Origin: Melieria omissa
Lineage: Eukaryota > Arthropoda > Insecta > Diptera > Ulidiidae
Assembly: GCA_963971225.1 (NCBI GenBank)
Contig: OZ020270.1
Location: forward strand, 66,904,932-66,968,931
DNA length: 64,000 nucleotides
Reading direction: 5' to 3'
The position numbers and the translations under genes were made by a program. Under the pieces are notes generated by a model, which searched no databases, was not told where the DNA came from, and saw nothing but the letters and a program-made list of their open reading frames with translations. Positions 10,669-20,544 of the stretch are shown in pieces. The first letter of the stretch is position 1. Each line of letters starts with the position of its first letter.

Positions 10669-11087
10669 TGAAACGATAACGCACTCTTGTGCTGAATGCT
10701 TTTCTATGCACGAATGCTTTTCCAAGCATATTTTTAGGCATGGACTTTGAAGTACGGCAAATTTGGTATAATTCGCTTCGTATAGTCCGATATGGCAAGG
10801 ATGGTTCGCGAAAGGTGATGAGCTTTGCTAGAACAATTGAGATAGAAAGTACAACTGGAATGCGCAAGAAACTTCGGCGCGATAAGAAAACTAGTATAAA
10901 AGCAGCAGTGGCAGCGCAAGGGGTCGAGTCTGTGTTGAGCAAGCAAAGTGGTAACAAGAGTAGATACAAGCGAAGTGTAAATCTATAAATAAAGTGATTG
11001 TTAGTTTCTGACTGCGTTTTGCGGTGAATAATTGAAGTTGTTTTATTTTCAAACACAATCCAAACGAACCTTGGAATTTTCGTATCA
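10669..11087 (+). mobile_element. Second solo gypsy LTR (TSD ATAC)
   Basis: 419-bp LTR (TGAAACGATAACGCACTC to CGTATCA), about 95% like the LTR at 9882 and flanked by ATAC at 10665-10668 and 11088-11091. Because both LTRs have their own ATAC pair, they look like two independent insertions rather than one element with its two LTRs. Confidence 0.8.
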
Positions 11088-11152
11088 ATACGCACGATTT
11101 ATGTTTGCTATATCAGTTCTACACGTGTTTAATGATTTTTGTCAGCATACCG

Positions 11153-12160
11153 TTAAGAATTTGTGGGCAAGTATATAACAAAGAGGATATGCAAAATATC
11201 TAAATGACATATAAAATCACAAACCGCATTCTTTACGAAAAAGCTTCTGAACGAAATCCCTCTCGGAGTACAAGGTAAAATCAGGTTCTTAGTAACGCGA
11301 AGGAACTCTGCTAAAGCTGGCCTAGAGTCATATGCAGCTGTACCTACTCTATTCAGTGCCACAAACATTTTCGAGTTTATGGTCTGATCTGAAGTTGACA
11401 GTCGGTGGTTTGATTTAATTTGATTATAATGAGAAATCACTTTTTAAACGGTCATGGAGTGAGGTGAAGTGATCAGTAATGAACACAACAGTTTTTGCAA
11501 GATTCCACATGTCACTGGTATCAGTCGAAGCAGCTTATGAGTCATTTTTGCACCTTCGTCTGGAGTGTCGAGATCTCTGATTTCTTGGATTGCTGGTCAA
11601 CAATCGCATATATTCGACGAAAACTCAGAAACTTTTTCTTCTTGCGACGATATATTTCATGTCTTTGTTCTGACAATCAACACGTCCATCAATTTGTAAA
11701 GACACGCATATAGCGGATTTGAGAGTTTCTCCAATTTTGTTCATCTCTAACTGTCCCACGATGTGTAGCATTCCAGCATAAATCGCTGGATCTCTATAAT
11801 GATGACTTGACGTGGTGGGTTGAAAATTGTCAAGTTGAACATCCCAGTTATTTGCATCATTTAGTTGTGTTTGTATTGATTTTGCGCGTATTGTTGCAGG
11901 CGAACGAGCAGGCCACGATCGAGCTGTGGGTGTTTCCAACAAAGAATCATTGTAGACATCCAGGCATAATGAAATTAGATCATTCACAACAGCCGCACGA
12001 TGTTTTTTCAGAGTATTGACCCATGGATGTTTTTCGGACTGCTGTTTCTATGATTCAGTCGCCTTTTGAGCTTCTGCTGCAATGGAGTGGACATTAAACT
12101 CAATGTGATCGACAATTCTCTTCAATTTTGTTCCCCGTCAACTCGAATTCCTTCAGCAAG
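11153..12160 (-). pseudogene. Decayed hAT transposase
   Basis: Minus-strand pieces in shifting frames. Near 12150-11630: HIEFNVHSIAAEAQKATES, a stop, then LISLCLDVYNDSLLETPT and ICVSLQIDGRVDCQNKDMKY, which resembles the catalytic region of hAT/DUF4371-type proteins (the IDGRVD Asp). Near 11380-11230: MFVALNRVGTAAYDSRPALAEFL and SFRSFFVKNAVCDFI. There are several stops and frameshifts and no BED finger. Position and orientation fit it being the transposase of the enclosing 9645-12544 element. Family assignment is by motif memory only. Confidence 0.5.
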
Positions 12161-12281
12161 AGGAACTGTTTCTAATTAAAAAAATTTATACAAATGGAAT
12201 CGCCACGGGGCAAACGATTTTTTGTAAATTTAGCTTAAGATTTATAGTACTCAATATTATATTTGAAACACACACTTTTAA

Positions 12282-12358
12282 CCCTGGAAGTGCATCAAAG
12301 CGATAAACAAATGGCATACTCTTTAAATAGGGCCAAAAAAAACGATGCACTTCCAAGG
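12282..12358. mobile_element. 77-bp TTAA-flanked mini-MITE
   Basis: TTAA at 12278-12281 and 12359-12362 encloses an imperfect palindrome with ends CCCTGGAAGTGCATC and the complement of CCTTGGAAGTGCATCG. A piggyBac-type target and CC-start ends. It lies inside the hAT element. Confidence 0.6.
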
Positions 12359-12804
12359 TTAAAAAAATGTCTGGTCAATGTTCCTCGTTCACGCGTATAA
12401 ATGTCGTAAAATCGCCTATTAACATATAACGTTTTCAGACTCACGCATGTACATATGTCGGTGAATGAGCGGTTGGGGGGGGGGAGGGGCGAGGAGATAT
12501 TTTCCTTTTGGCCACCTAGTGAAAAATCCTTAAAAAATGCCCTGCAGTAAAGCAATATTCAAAACAATTTAGGACCAATTAGCATTTAAACGTTCGAAGA
12601 CTTAAGCGACGAACTTGACTGAAATGACCAAAATTCAAAGTCGGATTTCTCATAAACTACAACCAAACGCCTGGTGGATCTCAACTCAGTATACCTATAG
12701 AAAAGTCGCTCACTAGGTCCCCCGCTTGTTGCAATAATTCTTATTTACATTCGGCATACAAAGTTTAAATTGTTGGCAGTCTTGTGTCTTAAAACACATA
12801 TTAA

Positions 12805-14672
12805 TCCTTCGCTGCATGATTTAATTTCCTTAGAAAAAAAAAATATTTGGCAAATTATTCTTGTTTCTTGTTAAGTTACGATGGTAAAAATGAAATTTTG
12901 TTGAATTCCTATGTCCACGAAAAAAGTTAAGTAACATTGCATATATGCAATTTCATGCAGCAAAAATCGTTCTTCCTCTTGATTTCCTCAAATTTTTGCA
13001 ATTACGATACAATTCACTTATACGAAATTCTATATTGTTATTTCTACAGAAAAATTACGAGTTTTGAAAAGTTCATTTTTATTTTGGGAAAATATAGTCA
13101 ACTGTAGTATTGTAGTACTGTAGTAATATTTTACATTATAATATAAAAAGTTTAATGTAAGGAACTGGGAAATTATTCTGAATGAAATTTTTTATAACAA
13201 TTTCTTGTTTTATTGAAACATAAATATGTGTCACACTTTTCACATTTCATGAAAGTGTAACCATTGCAACCTTGCGATGTATAAAAATTATCAAAAAAAA
13301 CTTTGTAGTTCTTTTCAGATGGAACATGTCGCAGTAGTCTTATAACAATGTTGGCACTGGAGCCCAAATCAGTCTCTTCAGGAAGCCTATCCACGGGGTT
13401 GTTCTCTTGGCCCGTGTATATTTCAAAGTTGTAGTTAAATCCAGATATTCCGGCGAGCACATAGAGTTTAAATCCCCATTTGTGAGGTTTCATGGGAAGA
13501 TATTGCTTCAGATAAGATTTGCATTTGGTAGAGCATAGTTGCTCATCCACGGAAAGACAGCTTTCAAATGGGACCGGTTTAAATTTTTCAATTAAGTGGT
13601 TGATAACTGGACGTATTTTAAAAAGTCGGTCAGAATTAGGGTCATTTCTGATTTTCATGTCATCATTGTTATTGAAATGTAATAGCGACTTGATTTTTTC
13701 AAATCTATTTAGCGACATGGTCTCCTGTATTAACGTATTTCCAACTATAGGTACCCAATATTGACGGTTGTTTGGAATTTGAATTACCGACATCAAAACG
13801 CATATGCCCAGAAATTTTTGCAAATTCAATTCATCAATATGTTCTGGATTAGTTGGATTTTTCTGGCAAGCATATAAATTGGACTGGTAAATAACAGACT
13901 TTATAAGTTCGTCAGAAAAAAAATATTTGAAATAACTGTAAGGTCCTTTCAAATCCATAAAATTTTCGGGCAGCTCTTCACTGCCTTTTCTTTTCCAAAT
14001 AGTTTTATCGTATCGTTCTCTGACCGTTTTCTCTGCAGCAATCCCAATCACTTTATTTATTCATTGTTCTTCTTCTTCTTCACATGTTTCCTCTGGGCAT
14101 CGATACACTTTTATTTCAAAATTATTATTATCACCGTCATCATCAAAAAACTCGTCTTCACTTTCAACCCAACCTTCAATTATTTTTTCAAGGTCCTGAT
14201 CAGTAAATGCCCTAAAAATAATAATTTAGGATTGAGTGCATGATTTTGCATATATGCAATATAATAACTTATATGCAATGTCAGTTCATATTGGCGCAAA
14301 CGCATGATATTGCATATATGCAATGATACATCGTAGCGCAAAAATAAATAATTAGCAATTTGAGTATGCAAGTAGTTAACGATGAAAATTATGTAAACTT
14401 TTCAAATAATACTTACATTTCAGAAAATTTTCACAATAATGCAAAATATTAAGAAAAATAAACACAATTTTTCCAAGCACTGTAAACACGTGTTGTTTGG
14501 TCGGTTCTTTTGTACATACTTTCAATGTTATTCGCGAAATTCCGTTAGAAATAAATTGTTTTATCATAAAAGAAACAGGTAACGAACGAATAACTGTAAA
14601 ACGCTGCATAGAAAAGTTGCCAGATCTACGAGAAGTTAACATTGCATATATGCAATGCCATGCAGCGAAGGG
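12805..14672 (-). mobile_element. piggyBac-like transposon (TSD TTAA)
   Basis: TTAA at 12801-12804 and 14673-14676 flanks inverted ends TCCTTCGCTGCATG (left) and CCCTTCGCTGCATG (right, minus strand). The palindrome TTGCATATATGCAA recurs subterminally at about 12940, 14248, 14308 and 14643, which suggests transposase-binding sites. It encodes a piggyBac transposase on the minus strand with an internal deletion. Confidence 0.9.
13173..14206 (-). pseudogene. piggyBac transposase, internally deleted
   Basis: An acidic N-terminal stretch (14206 to 14064, splice-acceptor-like ATTTTTAG just upstream) ends in an in-frame TGA at about 14064. The core frame then runs 14051-13173, 292 codons. It shows the DDE_Tnp_1_7 landmarks: LQKFLGICVLMSVIQIP, LSVDEQLCSTKCK (first catalytic Asp), MKPHKWGFKLYVLAG and FFDNFYTS (second Asp). 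After FFDNFYTS it jumps straight to a Cys-rich zinc finger (MKCEKCDTYLCFNKTRNCYKKFH), so about 100-150 residues with the last catalytic Asp are missing. Typical family length is 550-600 residues. It would excise precisely at TTAA, but the deletion and the N-terminal stop make it inactive. Confidence 0.9.
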
Positions 14673-14692
14673 TTAACATAAAAATTCATATA

Positions 14693-14893
14693 CAGTCGTG
14701 TCTGGGTATAGTGAACACCCGATATAGTGAACACCTCTAAATATTGAAACAAATTTTAATCAAAAAACAAAAAGTGTTTTTTGAGCAAATAAAACGAGTT
14801 TTTGAAGAAAAATGTTACCCTTGATATAGTGAACAACCTCAATACTATGAACAGGCCTTGCAATAATTAGTTCACTATATTCAAACACGACTG
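14693..14893. mobile_element. pogo/Tigger-like MITE (TSD TA)
   Basis: 201 bp with ends CAGTCGTGTCTGGGTATAG and the complement of CAGTCGTGTTTGAATATAG, flanked by TA at 14691-14692 and 14894-14895. CAGT-type ends with TA duplication fit the pogo branch of Tc1-mariner. The motif TATAGTGAAC recurs four times. Non-coding. Confidence 0.7.
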
Positions 14894-15205
14894 TACTAAG
14901 GAGAAAAAACTTGCTACGATTTCAACACATCAGAAAGTTACTAACAATTAACAAAATTAAAGAAATATTCACTTTAAATCATTTTTCTAATTTTTATTTA
15001 CATTCGACAGACAGTCAAATACGAAATTTTTTTGTAAAATGTTATTCACATGTTATTTCAACGTATCGCTTTGTAGGGTAAAAAAAAAATAATAATAATA
15101 ATAATAATAACTGTAAATTTGACTGACTTCGACAAAGTTTAATGAGGTTAAGTAATTTTTGTGTAGTTTACACTAGTTTACAAGCAAAATCTGGGATATT
15201 GTGAT
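14894..15205. other. AT-rich spacer with (AAT)n microsatellite
   Basis: An (AAT)n tract at about 15090-15112. No gene or TE boundary seen. Confidence 0.6.
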
Positions 15206-15255
15206 ATTTAGTTTTTAACTTAGGTTAGGTTAGGGTGGCAGCTAGAAGAGCTCAC

Positions 15256-18200
15256 TTAGGCCATAATACGGCCCGTTGTGGTACCACGTGAAGGACGTGG
15301 CCGCCCTTCAGGCTTATACACCCCCCGGGTGTCAGGCAGGAGCCATCCCGATTCCGTGATGAATCGGGCGATGCGGCTGATGCTGGGTCCTGAGAGGTCA
15401 GCCAGGCCGCTGAAGAACGGCGCACCCAGCACCCGGAGACGTCTGCTCACTAGTGCTGGGCAGTGGCACATCAGGTGCTCGACGCTCTCCTCCGCGCCCA
15501 CATCGTCGCAGCTGCGACAATGGTCGTTGAAGGGGAGGCCGAGTCTCCTGGCGTGTTCGCCGTTCGTCCAGTGTCCTGTCAGCACAGAAACTGTGGGATA
15601 GATGGAATTCCGCTTTAGTCGCAGTAATTCGCGTGTTCTGCCATGGTTAAGCGACGGCCAGGTTTCTCTGGAGATCCTACAATGGCTCTCCTCCGCCCAG
15701 AGTCGGTTAGCCAGGCGAAGATACACTTGCCTGACCATCAGTTTGACAGTCGCAAAGGGGATGCTACATTGCGTAGTGGGTGCCGGAAGTAAAATGCCTT
15801 TCCTGGCCAGCTCATCCGCCACACAGTTGCCAGAGATGCCGCTATGCCCAGGGACCCAACTCAGGTGAACCCTGGCATGTTCCGCTAAGCTGTTCAGAGC
15901 GGCACGGCACTTTGCTACCAGTTTGGAGGAGGTATAAATACCTTTCAAGGATTTAATTGCAGCCTGGCTATCCGAGAAAATACATATAGCCGAGGGAATG
16001 GGGGGTTGCGGTCGCAACCGGTCCACAGCCAGCAGTATTGCCATGGTCTCCGCTTGGAAGACGCTACAGTGGTCCGGGAACCGAGCAATAATGCTGGCCC
16101 CCAATTGGTCGCAGAAAACCCCACACCCGACTCTATTCTCAAGTTTAGAGCCGTCTGTGAAGATTTGGACGACGTCTGGCAGTGAGCGACGGTCCTCTGA
16201 CCAGTCGTTCCTGCTGGGGATCCCTATAGTGAACTTGCGCTCGAAACTAGGGGGAAGGACTATGTAGTCGGTCTGTGTAGTAGGGTCGAGGGGACCTAAT
16301 TAAGTACAGCAAAAAGCGCCTTGGTAGGCGTAGAACGCATGGCTCCTGTTATGAGAGTGGCAGCTAGTCTCCTGACTCTGTCGATCTGATTCAGGTTAGC
16401 TCGGCTAGCCGCCGCAGGCCACCATACAACAGCGCCGTAGAGGAGGATGGGCTCAACCACTGCCTCATGGAGCCACATAACAACGCGAGGCTGAAGCCCC
16501 CATCTTGCACCCACTGGCCGTTTACAACAGTAGATGGCACTGGAGGCTCTTTTTCCCTTTCAGCGATGTTTGCGCTCCAGGTTAGCTTGGAGTCTAGTAT
16601 GAGCCCCAGGTATTTCACCTCCTTACTCAGTTTGTGCGGGGTACCATTTAGGGCGGGAAGTCTGAAGGACGGGACCTTATATCTCCTTGTAAAAAGAACA
16701 AGATCCGTCTTTTCCGGGTTGGCTGTAAGGCCGCAGGAGTTGCTCCATGAGGTGAGGATGTCCAGGAAGTGATTCATCCGCTCGAAAAGCACACTCGGAA
16801 ATTTGGCAGCTATGGCCATAGCAACATCGTCGGCATAGGCCACGACCTTGCAGCCAAGGGTTAGATTCCACAGAAGTGGCGACAGAACGCCCCCCCTGGG
16901 GGTTCCCCTGGTGACTGACCTGCGAAGATACGCCGTTCCCAACGTGGAGTTGATACAACGGCTGCTAAGTAGGGCGCTGATGAAGCCTACCAGTTTACTG
17001 TCAACGCCGAGATCCGAAAGAGCCACTCCTATCGCAAGAGGGCAGACATTACTAAATACGCCTTCTATGTCTATAAAAGACACCAGGGTGTACTCTTTCT
17101 ATGTTAGCGACTTGTCTATGTAGTCAACTAGGGAGTGCAACGCAGATTCAACCGACCTACCCCTTGTGTAGGCATGTTGCGACTCAGAGAGAAGGGTTGG
17201 ATCGATAAGGCTCCTGATATGGACGTCGAGTATCCTCTCGAGGGTCTTCAGGAGAAACGATGTCAGGCTTATTGGCCTGAAGTCTTTTGCCTTGACGTGC
17301 GAGGTCTTCCCGGCCTTAGGAATGAAGACGACATCCACCTCCCGCCATGGGAGGGGGATGTATCCCCATTCCGAGCATGACCTAAAGATTGCAACGAGCC
17401 ACGGCACCGTCGATTCCACGGTTTGCTGCAATTCAGCCGGGATGACGCCGTCCGGTCCCGGAGATTTGAAAGGCTCGAAGGAGTTAATAGCCCACGTAAC
17501 CATGGTGTTATCAATGCGGACGTCCGTTAAGGACCACGAATGTGATTCCTCCGGAATTACCGCTTCGGCATAAGGGGGGGGTATTCCCCGGAAAGTGCGC
17601 GTCTACTAACATTTCTAGGGTTTCCCCACTGGACTCCGTCAAGTCACTGTTTGCCTTCTGAATGGTTGTGGGAATAGATGGGGAGCTGCTGAGAATCTTG
17701 CGGAGTTGGCCGATGTCAGAGACTTTTTTGATACCGCCGCAAAAGGATTCCCACGATTCCCTCTTTGCCCGCCTGACCTCCTGCTTGAAGGCTCTGAGGT
17801 CAGATCTGTATGCGTCCCGGGTGTTATTCCTCTTGGCCGCGTTGAAAGAGCGTCTGCACGCGCGCCGTAATCTAGCGATTTCGGCGTTCCACCAAGGTGG
17901 TTTTGTCTTGCCCCGGTATGCCCAGGGTTTGCAAGCAGCAGCCGAAGCACGACTGAGTGAATCAGTTAAAGCGGCCACCGCGGTCTCGATGTCTCCAGGA
18001 CACAAGAGCCGCGGTGGAGATAAGGGTAAACTAGACGAAAGGGACAAACGGAAAATCTCCCAATTTGTCTTACGCTTATTGCGGAAGGGGGGTCTGGCCA
18101 CTCCTCCAAAACCCGCCAGTCCATGACCAGGTGCCCAGAGAGCGCGTTGGTCAGTGTGACGTCCAGAATCTCCCTCCGAGTAGCGGTAAGAAATGTTGGT

Positions 18201-18581
18201 TCCCTACCTCTGTTTGCAATGCCTAGGTTAGTATTCAATATAAATTGAAAAAGCGACTCACCTCGTTCGTTCTGGTCGCTACTTCCCCAGGCATCGTGGT
18301 GTGCGTTGGCGTCCGCCCCGATGATGAGCGGAATGCCTCGCTCGTTGGCTGCTGCAGTCGGCATTAATGGTGTCTCTAATGAGGGTGCAGGCCCTAATTT
18401 TACCTGCGCCGTGGTGGGATACAGCCCTGTACCCATTGAGGCTGAGCCCTCGAACCCGATCATCGACGATCCATGGCTCCTGGACTAGCACAACGTCCTC
18501 CCTGCTGGATGCCAAGCGGAGGAGAAGGGCAGCCGAAGCTGCCTTGGAGTGGTGGAGATTAATTTGAAGTATCCCCACCAT
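15256..18581 (-). pseudogene. LINE ORF2: endonuclease, RT, RNase H (broken)
   Basis: It starts at ATG 18581 (VGILQINLHHSKAASAAL...VLVQEPW, APE-type endonuclease). After TLIRDTINA about 60-90 residues are missing and the frame changes; the endonuclease resumes at IIGADANAHHDAWGSS and PTFLTATRREILDVTLT. The linker ends near 17511. RT begins at FEPFKSPGPDGVIPAELQ, with VVFIPKAGKT, FRPISLTSFLLKTLERI, RGTPRGGVLSPLLW and the catalytic YADDVA (about 16830); part of the thumb-side palm between LLW and YADD is deleted. A frameshift near 16560 precedes the thumb, then RNase H (15256-16104 plus upstream IFTDGSKL) with QAETMA, SDSQAAI, VADELARKG and the RFITESGW end. Not functional, but every domain is recognisable. 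Confidence 0.9.
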
Positions 18582-20047
18582 CCCCAGGAGCGTCGACTAC
18601 CGTTGCGTCGCCGTCCTCCTTCCCAGCGAAAATGTCGTCCAGGTCGAACAGTGAGATGTTCTCGTCCTCAGGATCGACGTCGGTCCTCACCTCAAGGCCT
18701 TCGAAGAAGGCGCCGATCATCTCCGAATCGGAAACAACACTGTCGGCGCCGTCTTCGGAAGCGGTGTCGTGGACAGGGGGCGCCGCAGAAGGCCCCGGTG
18801 TTACCCCTAATAGGCTCTGCGGATCTGATAGGGACTGGTCACCTCGGTAAACCCGCAGTGTGACCGAGTCAAAGCCGTAGCTGACTACACCTCCGGTAGC
18901 GGCAACTGGCTTGAGGGATTCCTTGTTAAGGATGATCATGACTTCCCTCAGAGAGCCACGCGGTTCGCTGACCCACGCCACCTTCCAGTTTTGAGTTGGG
19001 AGCTCCGGATTGCCGGCCTGGAGGTAATGCAGAATTGCTGCTGGATCTGATGGTTCAGCAGGAACCCAGGTCTTGGAGCGCGGTCTGCTGGGGATCTCAT
19101 CCCGGGGCACCGCGCCGGCTTCCCAGCTTGCTCACTGCCAACCGGCACAGGTCCGCAGAGCGCTGGTCGGAGCAGGCCATCAGATTTACCCGGCCTTGGT
19201 GCCAGCCTGCGTCCCTACACTTGGGAGGGGGGCCTGGGTTCGCTGCTAGAACCTCGTCGTAGACAGACAGTACGGCTGACCTGACTGTCCGCCATTTTTC
19301 AGCGGAGATAGCTCCATCCGCGTTGTTAGCGTCAACAACGGCCCATACCAAGTTACCCTTGATGACATCGCTAAAGGTCCGACCAGACGTCGGAGCCGGT
19401 GCCGCCAGCCTCGGCCTCTTGTTGGCCTGAGCCACCTGCGGAGGTTGCTGTTGCTCCTGCGACCTCTGTCGTTTGGAAGCAGACTCACGGGAATGAGGCG
19501 AGGCATTATTGGTATGAATGTTTCTCCTCGCCCATTCCAATGAGGCCTGATCCCTCTCCGAGAGATCTCCTGGCGGGATCTTCTCCAGCCTACGCAGGAC
19601 CTTATAGGCCGTCTTCCTGGTGCGGTAGGCCCGCGTAGAGGGGGCGACGTTAGAGCTTGCGCCTGAAGAGGGGGCGGCGCTGTGGGAGGTTACAGGGGCG
19701 GGCTGAGCCGGGCTTTTCGCCGGAGCAAGTGCCGGGCTTTTCGCCGAAGCAAGTGCCGGGCTTTTCGCCGAAGGTCTGCCGTCCTGAGCAAGTACGGGCT
19801 TTGGGGGCAGGACGCGGTCGCCCGGCGGTATCTGCCTGGTAGCGGACGCGTTGCCCGAAGAGTAGGGGTGGCCCTTGGAGCCGACCTGCTGCTGCCTAGC
19901 TACTGGAGCCCTAGCTGCAGACGCGGGTTTCCGCGCCCTTTGCGGGTTAAGCGGGCGAGTCCCCTGGGGAATCGACGTGCGCCCCCCTTTAAGGCTAGGC
20001 GCGCGCGTCCCCTGTGGGTTGGGCTTAGGTTTTTGGGAATTTTGCGA
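18559..20047 (-). pseudogene. LINE ORF1 (gag-like, DUF4780-type), frameshifted
   Basis: By hand translation the frame is open from the 5' junction (about 20045) to about 19100. It first passes through a Pro/Arg/Gln-rich region with repeated NPQGTR and a threefold KSPALASA repeat (24-nt units at about 19715-19780). A basic segment follows (SKRQRSQEQQQPP), then the conserved ORF1 domain (RTFSDVIKGNLVWAVVD, LMACSDQRSADLCRLAVSK). Near 19105 the frame shifts and the domain continues as EIPSRPRSKTWVPAEP and WKVAWVSEPRGSLREVM, ending in an acidic tail with stop at 18559. It resembles the DUF4780 proteins of LOA/R1-type LINEs. Presumed RNA-binding chaperone. No start codon is present. Confidence 0.7.
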
Positions 20048-20083
20048 ATTTAGTTTTTAACTTAGTATTTTGTATTTACATAT

Positions 20084-20485
20084 TGAAACGAAAAGGCACT
20101 CTGTGCTGTGCATGCACGCTTTTGCAAGCATACTTTTAAGCATGCACTGTCAAGTACGGCGAACTGGTATAGTTCGCTTGGTATAGTCCGATATGGCAAG
20201 GTTCGCGAGAAATGGGCTGTGCGAGAATGGTCGAGCATTTTCCAATTGGAAGTTGCAAGAAACTTCGGCGCGATAAGGAAACTGGTATAAAAGCAGCAGT
20301 GTGCAGCGCAGTGAGACGAGTCTTAGTTGAATAAGCAAAGTGGTAACAAGTGTCGATACAAGCAAAGTGTAATTCTGTAAATAAAGTGAGTTTCTGACTG
20401 CGTTTGCGCTGAATAGTTGAAGTTGTTTTATTTTCAAAACCAATCCAAACGAACCTTGGAAGGGGACCTTGGAATTTTCGTAACA
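20084..20485 (+). repeat. 5' LTR of the deleted gypsy element
   Basis: 402 bp, TGAAACGAAAAGG...CGTAACA. TATAAAAGCAGCAG at about 20287 is the likely promoter and AATAAAGTG at about 20380 the likely polyadenylation signal. Confidence 0.92.
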
Positions 20486-20544
20486 TTTGGTGTCAGAAGT
20501 TCGGATTGTGTTACTGAAGATAAACAAAATAAATAAATAAATAA

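Larger units (their letters stand above)
9645..12544 (-). mobile_element. hAT element, 8-bp TSD, heavily nested
   Basis: Termini CAGGGCATTTTTTAAG at 9645 and its complement ending at 12544. They are flanked by CAGTAAAA (9637-9644) and CAGTAAAG (12545-12552), an 8-bp target duplication with one mismatch. The paralogous repeat has a single CAGTAAAG at about 49106, which is the empty site. CAGGG-type ends plus 8-bp TSDs are diagnostic of hAT, and a decayed hAT transposase lies inside on the minus strand. Two solo LTRs and three small TIR elements have inserted into it. Confidence 0.85.
9275..12718 (+). repeat. Dispersed repeat, copy 1, interrupted by a hAT element
   Basis: Left part 9275-9644 and right part 12545-12718 together match the second copy (48240-48555, 49068-49241, 51855-51898). 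Shared landmarks are TTTCGTTTGATACCCATAT (9317; 48285), GGGCGTTTCCCAGGCAAA (9410; 48373), TTAGGACCAATTA (12570; 49136) and GGTGGATCTCAACTCAG (12672; 51855). No coding frame. The family is unknown. Each copy provides the empty site for the insertions in the other, which makes the pair very informative. Confidence 0.75.
15224..20047 (-). mobile_element. Long LOA/R1-type LINE, 18-bp TSD
   Basis: An 18-bp duplication ATTTAGTTTTTAACTTAG at 15206-15223 and 20048-20065 defines a 4.8-kb minus-strand insertion. The 3' end (left) is an AACCT-repeat tail at 15224-15236. Order in transcript direction: ORF1 (20047 to 18559), endonuclease (18581 to about 17970), RT (about 17500 to 16390), RNase H and zinc tail (to 15256). 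High GC content contrasts with the surroundings. Several frameshifts and two deletions disable it. ORF1 is open to the very 5' junction with no Met, which suggests 5' truncation inside ORF1. Confidence 0.9.

Noticed and set aside
9882..11087. One LTR retrotransposon with a 360-bp interior
   Set aside because: Each LTR has its own ATAC flanks and the interval is a TIR element rather than retroviral sequence, so two solo LTRs is the simpler reading.
13173..14051. Domesticated piggyBac transposase gene
   Set aside because: Intact TIRs and TTAA, a stop in the N-terminal part and loss of the segment with the last catalytic Asp point to an ordinary decayed transposon.
15221..15236. TTAGG-like repeat (insect telomere motif); also at 50226
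   Set aside because: It reads TAGGT/AACCT and sits exactly at the 3' end of LINE copies, next to a TSD. It is a LINE tail.
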